Made by a program: the position numbers and the translations under genes. Of a stretch of DNA of 64,000 nt, positions 38,341-50,788 are shown in pieces. How positions within the stretch are numbered: position 1 is the first letter of the stretch; every line of letters starts with the position of its first letter. This stretch comes from Cyclotella cryptica (lineage: Eukaryota; Bacillariophyta; Thalassiosirophyceae; Thalassiosirales; Thalassiosiraceae): assembly GCA_013187285.1 (NCBI GenBank), contig JABMIG010000006.1, positions 1,074,695 to 1,138,694 of the forward strand, given 5' to 3'. The notes under the pieces were generated by a model that saw only the letters and a list, made by a program, of their open reading frames with translations, did not search any database and was not told the origin of the DNA.

Positions 38341-41322
38341 GAAGAGGGCAATCTTATGAGAAGGCATGGACTGTGACCAACAGTATCCATCAATGCACAA
38401 CCAAAGAACCCCAAAGCATGCTAGAGGCCACCAAACACCTCACAAAAATGTTAGATGCTAAATATAAAAAAGTGGATCTGACGATTGCATCAAACACCTT
38501 AATGCCTCGGAACAAACCAAGTTACTGGAGCTCCAGCAAGAATTTAACGAGCTGTTTGATGGGACATTATTAGATAAATGGGATTGTGAGCCAGTCTCTC
38601 TCCAACTGAAAGAAGAAGTAAAACCACATCATGGATGACCATTCCCAATACAAAAAAAGCACTTGGAAACAACAAAAGAGAAAACCAAAGAGTGTGCAAT
38701 TTGGGACGGATAGTGAGAAAACCATTTCCAATCACCAAAATCTGCACTGGTCTACAAGAACTAGAAGGCTTCACTTATGCCACAGCCCTTGATTTGAATG
38801 TGGGCTACTATACAATTAGGTTGGATCCAGATGCATCCAAAATATGCACCATTATCTTGCCGTGGGGTAAATATTCTTGCCTGAGGCTACCAATGGATGT
38901 TGCATGTTCTCCTGACATCTTCCAATAGTGATGATGTCTGAGCTAATGACAACCTTTGAGTTCATCTGAACTTATATTGATGATTTACTATGCATCACCA
39001 AGAGTAACCTGGATGACCACCTAGAAAGCAAAGGAGAGTCCTCATCAGGTTGCAAGATGCAGGGTTGAAGGTCAATGCACACAAGTTGTTCTTCTGTACC
39101 ATGGAAACAGAATACCTAGATATGTCTTCTCCAGAGATGGTATCAAACCACAACAAAAGAAGGTACAGGCCATCCCCGTATGAACACCACCACAGAATCT
39201 TAAGCAGCTCTGTAGGATTCTGGGAGTGATCAAGTACTACAGAGATATCTGGGCGTGACGAAGTGAAATCCTGGATCCACAAACCAATTTGGTTGGTGAA
39301 TATGGACACACCAAGACCACAAAGGCAGACAAAACAAAGAAACAGCTGTAGCATTGGGATGATGCCCATCAGAAGCCATTTGACAATGCAACCATTGCTA
39401 GTGGTTAGTGATGCTACCTCAAACTACCAGGACTACTCTCAGGGCTTTGAGAGATACACTGATAGCTCCAAGTTGCAATTAGAAGTGGTGATAACTCAAA
39501 ACAACAGACGGCTGTCATTTTCAGTAGAAAACTGACTCTGATGCAGCAAAAATATAGCGTGATGAAACAAGAACTACTGGCCATAGTAGAAACATTGAGA
39601 GAGTTCAAAGGCATGCTTTAGGGGCAACAATTGACTGTCTATACAGACCATAAAACATAATGCAGGATGCTCTAGGCCTGACATCTGATCAAGTATACCA
39701 CTGGAGATTACTCTTAGAAGAATACGGCCCCACCATTGTGTACATCAAAGGCATCCATAATACTGTTGCGGATGTCATCTCACAACTAGACTACAGACCT
39801 GTCAACAATGACAGGTCAACCTGGATGACTTTTGTTCAATGTTGATGTTACCACAACTCAACACAAGAGCATTGTGAATCCACTGTCATCACCAAGGAAT
39901 CCATGAACCTGGTGTTTGCCAATTGAAATGAAGAGGGCTCCATCTAGCCCCTTACAACCAGAGAGATAGTAGAAGCATAACAACAGGAACCAGCGCTACA
40001 AACAGAACATGAGAAGCAGGGTTACTCTGCTCAATTGGTCAAAAATGTCAAAGTACTATACAAAGACAACAAAATGGTGATTCTAAAAAGCCTGCAACAT
40101 GGTGCAGTAGCCTGGTAACTCCATGATCTACAACACCCTGGGACTACATGTCTTGAAGAACGCTTCGTATTTTGATGTATTGGAAAGGTCTCAGAACAAC
40201 AGTCCAATCACATGTCAAAAAGTGTCACAGTTGCCAAGTGAGCAAGCAAAAACAACACAAACATGGCAAAGTGCCATCAAAGATGGCTATCACAAAACCT
40301 TGGGAGACACTATGTGCGGACTTCATAGGACCATACGCCCTCAGAGCTAAGGGCAAGACACAAATTGACTTTATGTTTATCACAATGATTGACCCCGCTA
40401 CAAGCTGGTTCAAAATTGTAGAGTTGCCAGTATCACAGCCATCTGGGCTTGATATTCCCTTGGGTACAAAGGGGCAGATGGGCAAGGCATATTGGCATAT
40501 CCACACTACACAACCCTACTTTGACAAGTCATCAGCAACAGCAGGAAACTTAGCTAACAGGACCTGGTTTAGCGGTTACCCAAGTATTCAATGCATCATC
40601 TACAACAACAGACCTGAATTCAAACTTCACTTCAAGATCCGCTGTGATTCATATGGTCTGAAGCGTAAGCTGACCAGTTTCAGAACCCCACTACTGGAGT
40701 GGGTGCATCAAACAATCATGGTGATGCTATGCACAGCTGACATTGATATGGCTGATACAGTCAATGCGAGTGACATAGCAGATTTTCTCACAAGTGCAGC
40801 ATGGGCCAGTTGCTCTACCTCTACCTATCACACAGTACTCAAAATCTCATGAGGTGCAGCTATTTTTGGACAGGCCATGTTGTTTGATGTCCCTTTCCTT
40901 GCTGACTCATCAAAAATAAGGAATTATAGACAAATCCAATTGGACAACAACACAAACTGGGAAAACAAGGCCCATGTAGACTGGCGGGTTATCAACCCGG
41001 CAACAAACTACTGCTGCCTAAAGATGATATCCTCCACAAGACTGAGAGCCGGTATGAAAGTGATCCTTGGACAATCACATCAGTTCATACGAATGACACA
41101 ATAAGGGTACAACATGGAACTAAATCTGAACGATCAAACATTAGGACAGTAACACCCTATTTTGAATAAAATAAACACTAAATTGTTATCCCCTCTCTCC
41201 ACAATCACTTGCACTTAGTCACATGCTACACCATCTTTTTCCCTACCTGCCCTTATCTTTTCCTCAGGAGGTCTTATTTTTTGCGTTCATTGTCACCTTA
41301 TTGCTCCATTCGTGGGGGCAAG

Positions 41323-41664
41323 TGACATGAGCCAAGGTAGCTCTCAAACCATTTAGACCCAAACCAGGCCATAAAATAGCCCAAATCAATAAACTTCCAC
41401 AGCAAAGGAAGTATAAACACTTCACTTCACAAGAAGTGCTGTCACAGGAAGACACAACTCGTTTTTCACAGAAAAAAACACTTCACATCACAAGAAGTAC
41501 TTCCCACTAAAATACTTCCCATCACAACAAGTCCTTTCAGACAGAAACGCTTGATGTTACATATCAGTTTTCACAGGAAAACTTCACAAATAATCAAATG
41601 TGACACAAATTGATTCACCATGAAAATATCATGTTTAAAGCATGAGGAGTGGCAGGTTGCAGTT
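41323..41664 (+). repeat. First part of the 3' LTR of the outer gypsy element
   Basis: Starts TGACATGAGCCAAGG just after the purine tract. It is cut at 41664 by the inserted element, and its end lies at 46870-46982. Confidence 0.85.
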
Positions 41665-42127
41665 TGACCTAAGCCGGGAGTAATCAAAATGAGTTGTAGA
41701 TAAGACATAGAAAAAAGGGTATTCCAGCTGATTGGAAATTATTTTTATGAGCTATAAAAATGATTACGAATGAGGACTGCCTTATGGTGGTCCTCTCTAT
41801 TTATCATGTATTTTACATGAAACTCGAGTGTGTTAGATTTGCATGAACCCTATTGATTCTTGCATGCCAAACTGGGTCTTCATGCACCTGGTTGGGCTGT
41901 ACATGCATTCTTGCATGCCAATCTGCATCTTCATGAACCTGATTAGGCTGTATATGTGATCTTGCCAGTGGGTCCTGCAGGACTCAGTGGTCTTGTCAAT
42001 GAGTCTTCCCTATGTTTGGTGGGATCCTTCCCTTGGTGAGGAGAATTCCACTTGTATTTGTACCCATGGCCTGATATTGGGCCCAGGCCGGGTCAGGGGT
42101 ACCAGTAGGTATCCTTGGCTCATGTCA
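41665..42127 (-). repeat. 3' LTR of the inner gypsy element
   Basis: Bounded internally by the complement of the purine tract CGTGGGGGCCAG. Confidence 0.92.
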
Positions 42128-45100
42128 CTGGCCCCCACGAATGGAGCGATAAGGTGTCAATGCGCATGAAAAAGGAAACCCTCCTGTGTCGTACCGGGAG
42201 GAAAAGAAGATGGTGTGCATAGATGAAGCGCAAGTGTTATGTAGAGAGAGTGGGGATAAACAGAGATTTAGTTTATGTAAAGTAAGGTGTAACTCTCCTA
42301 ATATTCAATCATTCTGATTTAGTTCCGCATTGAACCCTTATGGTGTCATTCGTATGAACTGACGTTATGGTCCAAGGATCACTTTCATACTGGCTTTCTG
42401 TCTTGTGGAGGATACCGTCTTTTTGCAGCAGCACGTGGTCACCAGGCCGGTAGTCACAGTCAATGCGGTCAGCATTTTCCCATTGTGTGTTCTTATTAGT
42501 TTGTGTTTGTCGATGTTCCCCTATTTTAGACCAGTCAGCAATGAAGGGGACATCAAACAACATGTCCTGACCAAAAATAGCTGCGCCTGGCAAGATTTTT
42601 AGTACTGTGTGATAGGTAGAGCAAATGGCCCATGCGGCATCTGTGAGAAAGTCAGCAATGTCACTCTCTTTGACTGTATCTGCCATGTCTAAGTCAGCTG
42701 TGCGGAACATCACCATGATTGTTTGATGCACTTGCTTGAGTATTGCGTTCACTTGTGGGTTCCTGACACTGGTCGGCTTATGCTTCAGATCGATCAGAGG
42801 TCAGACCTAGATCATCCTGCATTAGATTCTTGTGGTTGGTGTAGACCGTAATTTGATGTCCCCAAAGCATCCCTTTGAACTCTTTCAGCGTTTCTACTAT
42901 GGCCAGTAGCTCTTGTTTGGTCATGCTATATTTTTGCTGCATCGGACTCAGTTTTCTACTGAAAAACGCATGCAAATTGTTGGTTTGAGTGATCACAGCG
43001 CCCAGTTGAAACTTGGAGCTGTCTGCGTAAATTTCAAAGCCTTGCGAATAGTCAGGGTAGGCCAAGGTAACATCGCAAGTGATTGTTACTTTTACAGTGT
43101 CAAATGCTTGCTGGTGGACATCATCCCAATGCCACAGCCGTTTCTTGGTTTTGTTAGTCCTGGTGACGTTGGTGTGTCCACACTCTCCAACTAAGTTGGT
43201 TAGTGGTGCAAGTATTTCACTGTGTCTTGCCCAAATGTCTCTGTAGTACTGGACCATGCCCAGAAATCTTTGGAGATGTTTAACATTTTGTGGTGGCGTT
43301 AATGCAAAGATTGCCTGTACCTTCTTTGGTTGTGGCTTGATACCATCTCTGGATAATACATATCCTAGGTATTCTGTCTTCTGTCTCCATGGCACAGAAA
43401 GATGACTTGCAAGCATTCACTGTCAAGCCTGCATCTTGCAACCTGATGAAGACCCGTCTTAGTTTAGTGAGGTGGTCTTCCAGGCTACCCTTGCTGATGC
43501 ATAGTAAATCATCAAGGTATGTTCGGATGAACTCAAGGGTTGCCATTAGCTCAGACATCTTAGCTTGGAAGATGTCGGGAGAACATGCAACACCCATTGG
43601 TAACCGTAGGTAAGAGTATTTACCCCAGGGAAAGATAATGGTACATATTTTGGACCCATCTGGATCCAATATAATGGTGTAATAGCCCATGTTTAAGTCA
43701 AGGGCAGTGGCATACGTAAAGCCTTCTAGTTCTTGTAGAATAGTGCTGATGTTGGGAATGGGAAACGGTTTTCTCACTACCCGTTTGTTTACCTCCCTGA
43801 AATTGCTGACAACACGTACAGTGTTGTCTTTCTTTGGTGTAATGAATGTGGGCAATGCCCATTCAGAATCATCTTGCCAATTGAGTACCCCTAAGTCACA
43901 TAGTCTCTGCACCTCCCTTTTGGTGATTTCTACATGCTTCTTGGGTATGGGAAAAGGCCGGCCATGGTATGGCTGTGCTCCTTCCTTCAACTGGAGGGAG
44001 ACCGGCTTACAATCCCAGTCACCTAGTTTCCTGCTAAACAACTCCTCAAATTATTGAAGGAGCTCCAGTAACTTTGTTTGTTCTGGGTCACTTAGGTGTG
44101 TGCAGTTGTCTTTGACAATTGTCTAGCGATTCGCTTTTTCATATTTAGCGTCTAGTATTTAGATGGTGTGTTTTGTTGCCTCGAGCGTACTTTGGGGTTC
44201 CTTGGATGTTTGTTGATAGATGCTATTATTCATTGTCCAAGCCTGTTCAATTGTTGCTCTTGTTTCAGCTTGTTGATGTCCCTCATTGGCAGTGAGATGT
44301 CATCTAGTGTGATTTCTTTTGTACGAAAGTCTAGGACAATTCCTAACTCTTTCAGGGTATTACTACCAAGAATGAGGCAAAACCCTGGTTTGTTCAGGCC
44401 ATCTTCCTTGTATTCCACCACATCTGGCTGTAGAAAGTACTCCTTGCTGTTGGAGTAGTCAAAGAATTTAACCCTGATTTTTCCCCGTCCAGTTGTCTGA
44501 AAGCTCCCATTTGACATATGCCAAGACTTTGGCACCTGCCTAGTCAGGTAGGGAAAGGGTTTGTCTTTTCCTTTTGGTAGGAAAATAAGATCCCCATCAG
44601 ACCCAGAGTCCATTAGGACTTTGATTTTGTTACTGGGGCAACTCTTCAGAGGTTGTTTGTATGCTCTGGAGGATTACGTTCAGTTGCTGGTTCCATTATG
44701 GCTACTAGTGCCGTAACACCAAGACGTTCCTTGGTGTGTGGTGCTACCACTTTCTGTGGTTTGTTGATACTATAGTTAACGCTGGGCGTAGTTGTACCAT
44801 CCTCAGTGCACCTCTTATCATTATCAACCTCTTTTTTGTCATAAATTTCTTTCAAATACTTGAATCAGTCATCTTCGAGTTACCTCATATTTTTAATTCT
44901 GATGTTTTTGTTTTGGCACAAGATTTTTTAATATCGTGTCTTTCGTGACAGCTAATTTAGTTTTATTACTTTTTTGACTTGTATTTGTTGGTATAGCTTT
45001 ACTCGGACTGGGGGTTGTATTATTCATAACCGTAGTATTTAATTTACATTTCATACATGTATGTAATTCCCCAGTGCTATCCAACCCACATCTTCAGAAG

Positions 45101-46404
45101 CTTTCGTCAGAATCGCTGTCACTTTCCGAGTCGTTGGTACAATGTTTCTTACGCTTACTAGACTTCTTGCGGAGTGCTTTCTTCAACTCTGCCCGGACTA
45201 TCTGGGCAAAGTTCGCACCCTCTGGTTTCCTTTCTTTGGAATGGTGCGTACCTGCGCCTCCATTTTTCTTGATTGGAGTACCGTCCTTGTTATAACGGCG
45301 GCAGTCACGCATATTGTGACTTTTGTGCAGCCCCCCATGCTTCTTTCAGAGCACACAGTGCTTGTCCATCCAGCCCACCTTCTTGGGCTTCGTTGAGCTG
45401 TTCTACCCAGACAAAAAACTGATGTATAGAGACCCTGTTGGGCTTCTTCAACGTGTTAGTGATATAGTACTTGAGGGCCTCACCCGCGTCATGACGGAAC
45501 ACCTGCAACAGGTGGAACACGACACACTCATGAAACAAGTCCCAAGTCTTCATGGGAGTCTCAGTGTGTGGTACTCCCTTGATGTCTTCCCAAGGAGCGC
45601 AAGTCACTTGGGCCTTGATGATCTTCTCCCAAGGCTGAAGGGCCTCGTTGGAGAGGTGGTTTCCGTATAGCTCAAAGGGCTTTGCTCCTGCCATTGTGAC
45701 GGCAAGCTTTGTGGCTTCAAGAGCATTTAGGGCCTTATCATACAAGGCCTTTGCTTCAGCTAGGGTGGGCGGTACAGCCTTGGTGGTCATGCCGGGTGCA
45801 TCTCCTTTACTGCCCTTCTTCTTCTTCTCAGCATTACGCAACTGTGTATACTCTCCCTTTGCGATATCCACGTCTAGCTTGGCTGTTTCAACAGCCTTTT
45901 CTGCTTCAAAGCTTGTGTCAAGCCCCATTTGCTTGCACGCATGAATCGCGGATCGCACATGCAGTAAGAACTGCTCGGGAGTCCCAGACGCCCATACCAC
46001 CACCTTGAGCTCATTCCCGGTATTGGGAAAAGTCAACTTGAAGTAGGTGGTCTTCTTGTTCTTCTCAAGGGCATCCTGCACAGGATCCTGCTCGGGAATG
46101 TAGCGCACGGGGGAATTCTTACCACCGACACCGCGTTCACACTTGATCCACTTGAGCCCTTCAGGAAATCACCTTCACGGAGGTCATTGCTCTCAATTTT
46201 TCTCCTAGACTGCTGCCTATAAAAAGCTTCTTGTAAGAGCTTCTTGGAGGATCTAGAAAAAATTGTTCGCACGGTGGTGCGCGATGAAGAGAGTACTCTG
46301 TTGAGGCAACATTTGTTCTTGTTGACTGTCAGTAGGTGGTCGGAGAGTCTTCCTTGTGGCGGTGCATCGAACGTAGTTAGCTTGGCTGGAGTATCGATCA
46401 ATAG

Positions 46405-46869
46405 TGACCTAAGCTGGAAGTAATCAAAATTAGTTGTAGATAAGACATAGAAAAAAGGGTATTCCAGCTGATTGGAAATTATTTTTATGAGCTATAAAAT
46501 TGATTAAGAATGAGGACTGCCTTATGGTGGTCCTCTCTAGTTTATCATGTATTTTACATGAAACTCGAGTGTGTTAGATTTGCATGAACCCTATTGATTC
46601 TCGCATGCCAAACTGGGTCTTCATTCACCTGGTTGGGCTGTACATGCATTCTTGCATGCCAATCTGCATCTTCATGAACCTGATTAGGCTGTATATGTGA
46701 TCTTGCCAGTGGGTCCTGCAGGACTCAGTGGTCTTGTCAATGAGTCTTGCCCATGTTTGGTGGGATCCTTCCCTTTGGTGAGGAGAATTCCATTTGTATT
46801 TGTACCCATGGCCTGATATTGGGCCCAGGCCAGGTCAGGGTTACCAGTAGGTATCCTTGGCTCATGTCA
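46405..46869 (-). repeat. 5' LTR of the inner gypsy element
   Basis: About 97% identical to 41665-42127. Confidence 0.92.
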
Positions 46870-46982
46870 CAGTCCTCATTCTACATCAAAGAAAAGGCTC
46901 ATGAAAATAATTTCCAATCAACTGGAATTTCACTTCCCTATATACGGCATAGTAATTTCACCCTAACAATCGGCTTAGGTCA
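46870..46982 (+). repeat. Second part of the split 3' LTR of the outer gypsy element
   Basis: About 113 bp resembling the distal LTR end (AATAATTTCCAATCA-CTGGA ... CGGCTTAGGTCA), followed directly by the target duplication TTGAG. Confidence 0.85.
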
Positions 46983-46987
46983 TTGAG

Positions 46988-47695
46988 TGCCACTCTTAAC
47001 ACAATTCACACCACCACCCTGGCTCCTTCGGGTTATGGTGCATCAAACTTACTCTGTGAGGCATGCCATCCTTTGGGATCATCAAAGTCACCTCTGTAGG
47101 GGAGATGATTGTGGGGTGGTGACTGCGGAGACCATGCTGGCACCCAAACAACCCCAGCAACCCCATGGGGACATGACGCATGCAGCAAACACTCCTAGGA
47201 CAGCAGAACAGATACCGCATAGGCTACTTGACAATGGTGAAAGTAAGAGTTGTATATTTGCTGATGATACCACTGGCGTAGCAGGTGTACCAGACACAAT
47301 TGCTGGCGCCCCGGTATGGCACAATGCTCTGCACCATCAAAAAACTCCCAACAGTAGCGGCAACAGCCACAGCACTTTCGATGCCAACATGCTCAACCAA
47401 CCTCAGTCTTGCAATGATGGCAGTAGTGTCAATAGCAAACATGAGGAAAACTAACACAGTGTGTAACCATCACCTCATGTCCTGCACATCCCTGGACCTT
47501 AATTTCCCCTACCACAAATGTTTGCCCAGATACCTTGGGATGTCTCAAACATACACCACAGTCTGGGCACACTCACTGGACTCCAACCACCATTCATTGA
47601 GTAATTAATAAACGCCATATGTTACCGTGCAAATTTCTTTGGTATCCCCAGGCACACCCACTTGGCCAACAAGTAGAGTTTGTCCTGCAACTGGC
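46988..47695. other. Unidentified region, right part
   Basis: Continuation of 33691-36167 across the gypsy insertion. Frames in all three plus phases up to 155 codons; none recognised. Confidence 0.4.
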
Positions 47696-47697
47696 TA

Positions 47698-48084
47698 CCG
47701 TAAAATGCGCATTCTAAGACCCACATATTCTAAGGCCTAGACTCCGACCGAAATAAAAAATGTCTTTTTCACGCACTTAATTTGCTCTTCAGAGCCAGCA
47801 ACTATCACAAAGTGATAGCCTTAGTCAACTACGTCACAACAATATGTATTGCTCAACGTAACTCCTTCCGGTTCACGAGTTATGTCATTTAACATGCAAA
47901 ACTCACCACAACGAACTGCCCTAACACTCTTATCATAAAAATGATGCCTCTACGATACAATTCAAGGTACTTCGGTAACTAGAAGTGGATACTTATATTT
48001 TTTACATGTTAACGTCACTAGCTTTGGTCTTCTTCACAAATGTATCTTTTGACATTTGCTGACCTTAGGAGGCGCATTTTACGG
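47698..48084. mobile_element. pogo-related MITE (TA flanks)
   Basis: Ends CCGTAAAATGCGC at 47698 and, inverted, at 48084, each followed or preceded by TA. The first nine bases equal the ends of the pogo element at 52566, so the same transposase could have moved both. 387 bp, no frame. Confidence 0.8.
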
Positions 48085-49817
48085 TAGTTCAGTACAATAT
48101 TGTACAACTAGGTGTTCATGTTATTGTACATATCTGATCGGGAGAATGGTTGTAAAGAAAGGAAGAACCTAGGTCCTGAGCTGGCACTTGACCATAATTT
48201 TTCTGGACCTATGCTAAGGTAGTGTCCATTGCAAATATTTTTTCTTCCATTTTTCCGTTTTTCCTCTGGAAAATTGCCCAACAATAGGTGGAATTTAGGG
48301 CGATTACCCCTGGCCATTGCAAATTGAGTATGGGTTGCATTAGAAATTCTCTTTTTACACTCCCTCAGTCTTCACTCATTATTTCTGTTGCTTCAACACA
48401 TCAACCAACACAGGTCTGCCTTTTGGCCCAACTTTGGGTGGAATCCGCGTTTCGGCCCAACTTTGCGTGGAATCGTAAGTCGTCAAATCATATTGTTGAC
48501 GTCGACCACACTTATTATATCCCACCATCACACCAAAAAACGCACCATGATGTAAATATTGGCATATTGCTTGGGATGTAGACAGCAAGCCCAAGACATT
48601 GGGTACACTCAGAATAATTTTAATGAAATTGAAAATAAGATACACACAAAATAATTTTAAGTAAATAGAAATTGACTACAGGGTGCAATTTCTAACTAGG
48701 GGTTAAGTAATGGCATAGTCATGCACAGGGTGCTTGCACCTGCATAGATGTCATATGACATGATCTTCTGTTGCAGTACTTCTATTGCTGTGGTGTGGCT
48801 AAGGCTGTCACGAATCAAGAATTCAGAGAGTTGATGAGAGTGGAGGAAGGAGGTGGTGGAATTTTTTCTTCAGTCCATGCTGACTCCAACCCGGAATCGA
48901 ATAAAATTATTCCACCCCAGCGGACTACGGAAAGGGAGCAACTTTCCAGTGGAAAAAAGGAAAAAAGGAAACTATAGTACCAGTTCAATTGAAGGACTGT
49001 TGAGCTACATTGCCCCACATAAAAAAACATACCAGATTCTATGTAACACAAAAAAAGTAAAGTTGCAACACAAGACTTCCGCTCCATGGCCATTTCTGCC
49101 ACAACCACCACATCATCTCAATCATGGCTAATATACTGCCACAACACCAGGTTCGCTGCAATCGCCCTCATTGCAACATTGCCTGAAGCCATCCTGCTGC
49201 TTAGTTTGGTCCGATTCGCCGTATTTTTTGAGAAATTGCACCGTTTCAACAGATGAAATTTTGTTATACGGCAACCATCATGACCGGGAGGGGGAAAGAG
49301 GGGAATTCATTGAATGTAAGTTTATTTTTACAGTGCCCATACCCTGATTTTATTCCCTAAATCATTGACTCTCATTGCTGTTGATTTTTGTTTGTCCTGG
49401 GTGCACTGCTCATTGGGCTTTTTATGGTGACATTTCAGGTGAAGTTGAGATTTGACAATCAGCCAGAATGTGATAGAGTTTGAATAGTTTGAGTGGGGAA
49501 TGGACAACTTGAGCTGTGGTAGTTATGATGGTTACAATAGGAAAGACAGATTGCATGAGTATGGGATTTGTCACCCAGTATATTCAATATACAGATGTTT
49601 TAATGGTTGACCGAAGGTTGAAGAGATCGCTACACAGACAAGTGATGCCGTAGCTCATCAGTGCCATATGTGCCATGTAATGCACTATAACTATATAATT
49701 ATTCAAAGAAATGGTATGATTATTTTTAGAAATATATCAGACATTACAGTATAGAAAAGCACCCTGTTCTCTCTTTAAGGACAGAAGTAGTAGGGCCCAA
49801 TTCATGCACAACATTAA
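48085..49817. other. Gene-free stretch
   Basis: No supported gene or RNA. Some short inverted words near 48260 and 48940 (TTTTCC-CTGGAAA type) hint at another decayed small element. Confidence 0.4.
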
Positions 49818-50282
49818 CCCTCTTTCTTAAAGTTGAACAAAAGTGTGCTAACTAGAGGAAAAAGTGTGCCTAGTTAACTTAACTAGATCAATTTCTGTAT
49901 CTCGTTAATTATTCATGAAATACGATAACAATACATCAACACCTCTTTTTGATCTTGACAACGTAACTTAGGTAATATTTACTTCTAGATAACCAAATTT
50001 TATGTTTTCCTAGATAGAGACTACACCAGAAAAGGGACATTGCTTCATTTGTATGGAAAAAGCATGGGTGTGGTCCTCACTGTTTTTGTCACTTGAGATG
50101 CTTCAACAAACTTGTTCTGAGTATCTCTAGACCGTTATTTTTGGCAATGAATCGAATGGTGCAATCAGATTGACTCAGAAGTGAGCGCAAGTGGGAAAAA
50201 TTGGGCAATTTCATTAACTAGGGTCGATTTTTGCTCTGGTTAATTAACTAAGGTTGATTTTTGATCCAGGTACGGGTGAGGA
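49818..50282. mobile_element. piggyBac-like MITE C (TTAA flanks), diverged
   Basis: TTAA at 49814-49817 and 50283-50286. Left end CCCTCTTTC; right end (inverted) TCCTCAC, one base off CCCTC. Near the right end TTAACTA(G/A)GGT-GATTTTTG occurs twice. Near the left end two related inverted words, TAGTTAGCACACTTTT and TTAACTAGGCACACTTTTT, occur. 465 bp, no coding. Confidence 0.6.
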
Positions 50283-50750
50283 TTAATGACATAACGGGAT
50301 ATCTGCTTATGCTTTGGCATTGGCGGCCCTCTTCAAGCTCTTGCTCACTCCTATTCATGTAAGGAGTGAACTGGAACTATGGTATGTTGCCACCATTATT
50401 TTTGCAAACAATGAAGTTATTGAAAGTGTAACATGACAATAACAATATGACATGACTGTCACATATATTATTTTGTGGTGAAATCTGACTATCAAGAGTC
50501 ATTTTGTATGGGAAGCCATGTACAGAGACCCATCTACTATGTATCAATCAGAAGCTGGCAAAACAAGGAATTTGTAGTATTTTGCGCAAATTCAAGCCCC
50601 AAGAGCTTAGAAAAAACTTATGGTAAATATTACAAGCAGCCGCTGCAAGATTTTTTAGCAGCAGCGGGAGCCCGCAAAAAGGGATTCGCCTTCTTTCGTT
50701 AAAAAGAAGATATATCAGTGGCCACCAGTTAGCGTGCACGCCGCGTGCAC
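50283..50750. other. Gene-free stretch
   Basis: No supported gene. Confidence 0.4.
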
Positions 50751-50788
50751 GGGCACGACTTTTTTAGTGCTGTGCTTCACAATATTAA
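50751..50788 (+). repeat. Direct repeat left of MITE B
   Basis: 38 nt, GGGCACGACTTTT to CTTCACAATATTAA, recurring at 51299-51336 with one difference. MITE B begins exactly at its end. Confidence 0.9.

Larger units (their letters stand above)
41665..46869 (-). mobile_element. Ty3/gypsy LTR retrotransposon (inner, nested), broken
   Basis: Minus-strand element of 5.2 kb with two ~463-465-bp LTRs, 41665-42127 and 46405-46869. They differ at about a dozen sites and two small indels (about 97%). It is flanked by CAGTT and CAGTC, a one-mismatch 5-bp duplication, inside the 3' LTR of the outer element. Parts on the minus strand: gag at about 46.1-45.3 kb, nucleocapsid-like basic region at about 45.3-45.0 kb, protease at about 44.6-44.2 kb (MDSGSDGDLIFL), reverse transcriptase at about 44.0-43.4 kb (FPIPNISTILQELEG, RTYLDDLLCI), RNase H at about 43.3-42.8 kb (YADSSKFQLGAV), and a shortened integrase end at about 42.75-42.31 kb. 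It belongs to the same family as the outer copy but is better preserved, with several breaks. Confidence 0.92.
36173..46982 (+). mobile_element. Ty3/gypsy LTR retrotransposon (outer), broken and split by another element
   Basis: Flanked by a perfect 5-bp duplication, TTGAG, at 36168-36172 and 46983-46987. LTRs begin TGA-ATGAGCCAAGG and end GGCTTAGGTCA. The 5' LTR is shortened (about 204 bp remain, 36173-36376). The 3' LTR is split in two, 41323-41664 and 46870-46982, by the second element. A purine tract GTGGGGGCAAG precedes the 3' LTR. Parts in order: gag at about 36.4-37.1 kb (ASGTPEQFLLHV), a ~1.2 kb stretch foreign to the family (37.1-38.3 kb), reverse transcriptase at about 38.6-39.2 kb, RNase H at about 39.4-39.8 kb, and integrase with a C-terminal chromodomain-type region at about 40.1-41.1 kb. 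Shared LTR parts differ at about five positions in 204 bp. Many interruptions; a fossil. Confidence 0.88.
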
